From positions 1 to 44,730 of the forward strand of contig JANXUB010000137.1 in the NCBI GenBank assembly GCA_025352105.1: a DNA stretch of 44,730 nucleotides. The letters run 5' to 3'. Made by a program: the position numbers and the translations under genes. The notes under the pieces are model-generated. The model saw nothing but the letters and a program-made list of their open reading frames with translations. It made no database searches and was not told the DNA's origin. This DNA comes from Burkholderiales bacterium. Lineage in GTDB: Bacteria; Pseudomonadota; Gammaproteobacteria; Burkholderiales; Casimicrobiaceae. Positions 44,501-44,730 of the stretch are shown here, piece after piece (position 1 is the first letter of the stretch; every line of letters starts with the position of its first letter).

Positions 44501-44593
44501 AACGACCAGTTCATCAGCCGCGCCCGCAACAGCTCGGTGGCCTACACCGTCACCGGTCGCGAAGTGCTCGCCGGGTTCCGCTACAAGTTCTAG
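41558..44593 (+). CDS. TonB-dependent outer-membrane receptor (Xanthomonas-Caulobacter type)
   Basis: A 1011-residue outer-membrane transporter. Signal peptide to about residue 25 (SPVSAQ), then a long Pro/Ala linker (26-68), the TonB box ETVVVTG (about 69-75) and the plug domain (about 75-210) with DIAKFPDTNLAESLQRIPGV, GEGRNITVRGLGSQFTRVRING and KSSTADVDEGSLGATVDL, the pattern of the TonB-Xanth-Caul family. The beta-barrel ends in the aromatic VLAGFRYKF. Such receptors often import oligosaccharides; the neighbouring uronate genes suggest an oligouronide, which is inference. ATG with a strong GGAGGAG ribosome-binding site. Confidence 0.93.
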   Translation: MKHENKLLLSPIALALLAMMSPVSAQQTPDPAKPAAAQPAPAQPVLMAQAPAQPSTAPAEPAKTSAGSAAVETVVVTGFRASLESAINKKREDNGIVDVVKAEDIAKFPDTNLAESLQRIPGVVIARDAGEGRNITVRGLGSQFTRVRINGLEALATTGGTDSSGGNNRGRGFDFNVFASELFNSITVRKSSTADVDEGSLGATVDLQSGRPFDYKGATAVFSAKERYNDLSGKVDPRAAFLLSNTWGDGTFGALLSGAYSKRRVLEEGFSSVRWDNGASSGGWCAPVGVTANPATSTATTCGPAAQGVARLPASADATAAYNAASDPNNFHPRLPRYGRLTHDQDRIGLTGALQWRPRQGTLVTFDMMYSKLDATRQEDYLEAISFSRTLSQGGKPQTSVVSTAYAPNGALLYGTYNGVDIRAESRYDALSTEFTQPTLTLEHNIGDALKVTAKIGRAESRFRNPIQTTTTLDALNVNGYTIDFRTNDRLPLIKYPFDVTQAGGALTLVGVPVAATGTQATTIANTTSSEIRIRPQGTTNSNDVAQLNVAWDAIPDMLSVKFGPDYKKFKFDTYEFRRVNQSDTIFGAPAGTTVAGLTTTINGFGRGLGLPGGTPTSWVIPNLNAISQAYNIYCNCIISGPAGGPGDFTLSSITNGNARGNNQSVSETDTGGWFMADFNHTLFGRPVRGNFGARYVETKMSATGYQAGGGGTQVTVDNKYSDFLPSANFAIDVTKDFVVRLAAAKVMSRPGLANVSPGGSINTTGSLTITTGNPLLKPFRATTMDASFEWYFNKNSIVSLGLFQKNISTYIQSLRVNVPYNQTGLPRSLIPANFTGDEVFAVTTPINTNGGKLTGFELNYQQPLSFLPGRLKNFGVLLNYTQVKSQIAYVVSATSTATITDDLLGLSPKSYNGTLYYDDGRFSARVSAAYRSGYLTRVPGQNNNDVEGTNKSLNVDASVSYKWNDKLELTLEGVNLTNQANDQFISRARNSSVAYTVTGREVLAGFRYKF

Positions 44594-44607
44594 TCCAATA
44601 GGAGACC

Positions 44608-44624
44608 CCCCGGCTTTGCCGGGG
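44608..44624 (+). terminator. Hairpin after the TonB receptor gene
   Basis: CCCCGGC (44608-44614) and GCCGGGG (44618-44624) form a perfect 7-bp stem with a TTT loop, 14 bp after the stop. No T run follows, so it may only attenuate or protect the transcript rather than terminate. Confidence 0.4.
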
Positions 44625-44710
44625 AGGCAGTAGGAGTTTGACGTATACGGGGGTGTCCATCGCAGAAACTACCAATCGTGAGCCGCCAAGCACATGAAAG
44701 GAAGAACTGG

Positions 44711-44730
44711 ATGGACAGAATCGAAAGCCT
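44711..44730 (+). CDS. Start of a downstream gene (cut by window edge)
   Basis: ATG 44711 is preceded by AAGGAAG 8 nt upstream and reads MDRIES to the window edge. An ATG at 44694 in another frame also stays open. Genes after this receptor type are often tryptophan-halogenase-like flavoproteins or SapC-like proteins, but six residues cannot decide. Confidence 0.4.

Overview
The window looks like chromosome from a betaproteobacterium, most likely Burkholderiales. The evidence is a long (type 2) leuA close to pssA, the ratA-rnfH / smpB divergent pair, two very large secreted proteins with IPTL-CTERM-like tails, a Bug-type (TctC) binding protein, and moderately GC-rich coding with frequent GTG/TTG starts. 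The species cannot be named from the sequence.

Layout. 1-0.75 kb: the tail of an IS5-type transposase and a 5'-truncated BTRD1-repeat gene, so a decayed margin. 0.8-5.2 kb: sugar-phosphate metabolism, with tal divergent from zwf-hexR and HexR-like boxes between them, then pssA. 5.3-10.6 kb: one 1757-residue secreted beta-helix / tandem-repeat protein on the minus strand, sitting between pssA and leuA, genes that are adjacent in many relatives. 10.6-13.6 kb: leuA with a candidate Leu-run leader peptide, then a glutathione transferase. 13.6-17.1 kb: an accessory patch holding a Phd/VapC-type toxin-antitoxin pair, an Ldh2-family dehydrogenase, dispersed palindromic repeats, and a single integron gene cassette with its attC site but no integrase in view. 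17.1-24 kb, mostly minus strand: an overlapping ATP-grasp/DUF3047 pair, a TVP38-flavoprotein fusion with a DUF547 gene, a VanZ-like protein and a 4,5-dihydroxyphthalate decarboxylase-like protein. 24-28.9 kb: core genes rnfH, ratA, smpB, a histidine phosphatase, uvrB with a LexA box, and marC. 29.2-32.9 kb: a large S8-type protease with repeat modules and an IPTL-CTERM-like tail. 33.1-39.8 kb: a minus-strand uronate-oxidation operon (uronate dehydrogenase, SMP-30 lactonase, TRAP transporter DctPQM, Bug-type binding protein, DHDPS-family lyase). 40.3-41 kb: its probable FadR-type GntR regulator, divergent. 41.6-44.6 kb: a large TonB-dependent receptor, then the first codons of another gene.

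How they work together. Zwf and Tal feed the Entner-Doudoroff / pentose phosphate routes, and HexR, which responds to an Entner-Doudoroff intermediate, probably controls both sides of the tal-zwf divergence. In the uronate cluster a plausible route is: uptake through the TonB receptor and TRAP transporter, oxidation to an aldarolactone (Udh), ring opening (SMP-30 protein), then later steps by the DHDPS-family enzyme. No aldarate dehydratase is visible here.

Most unusual items: (1) a 669-bp integron cassette inserted at what appears to be a non-attI (secondary) G|TT site; it encodes a secreted protein made of two 54-residue copies of an unrecognised Cys-containing module. (2) Two related ~122-nt imperfect palindromes at 15.5 and 28.9 kb, directly after plus-strand genes. 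(3) An S8 protease whose catalytic Asp position reads Glu. All alignments and counts were made by hand; no database search was run.
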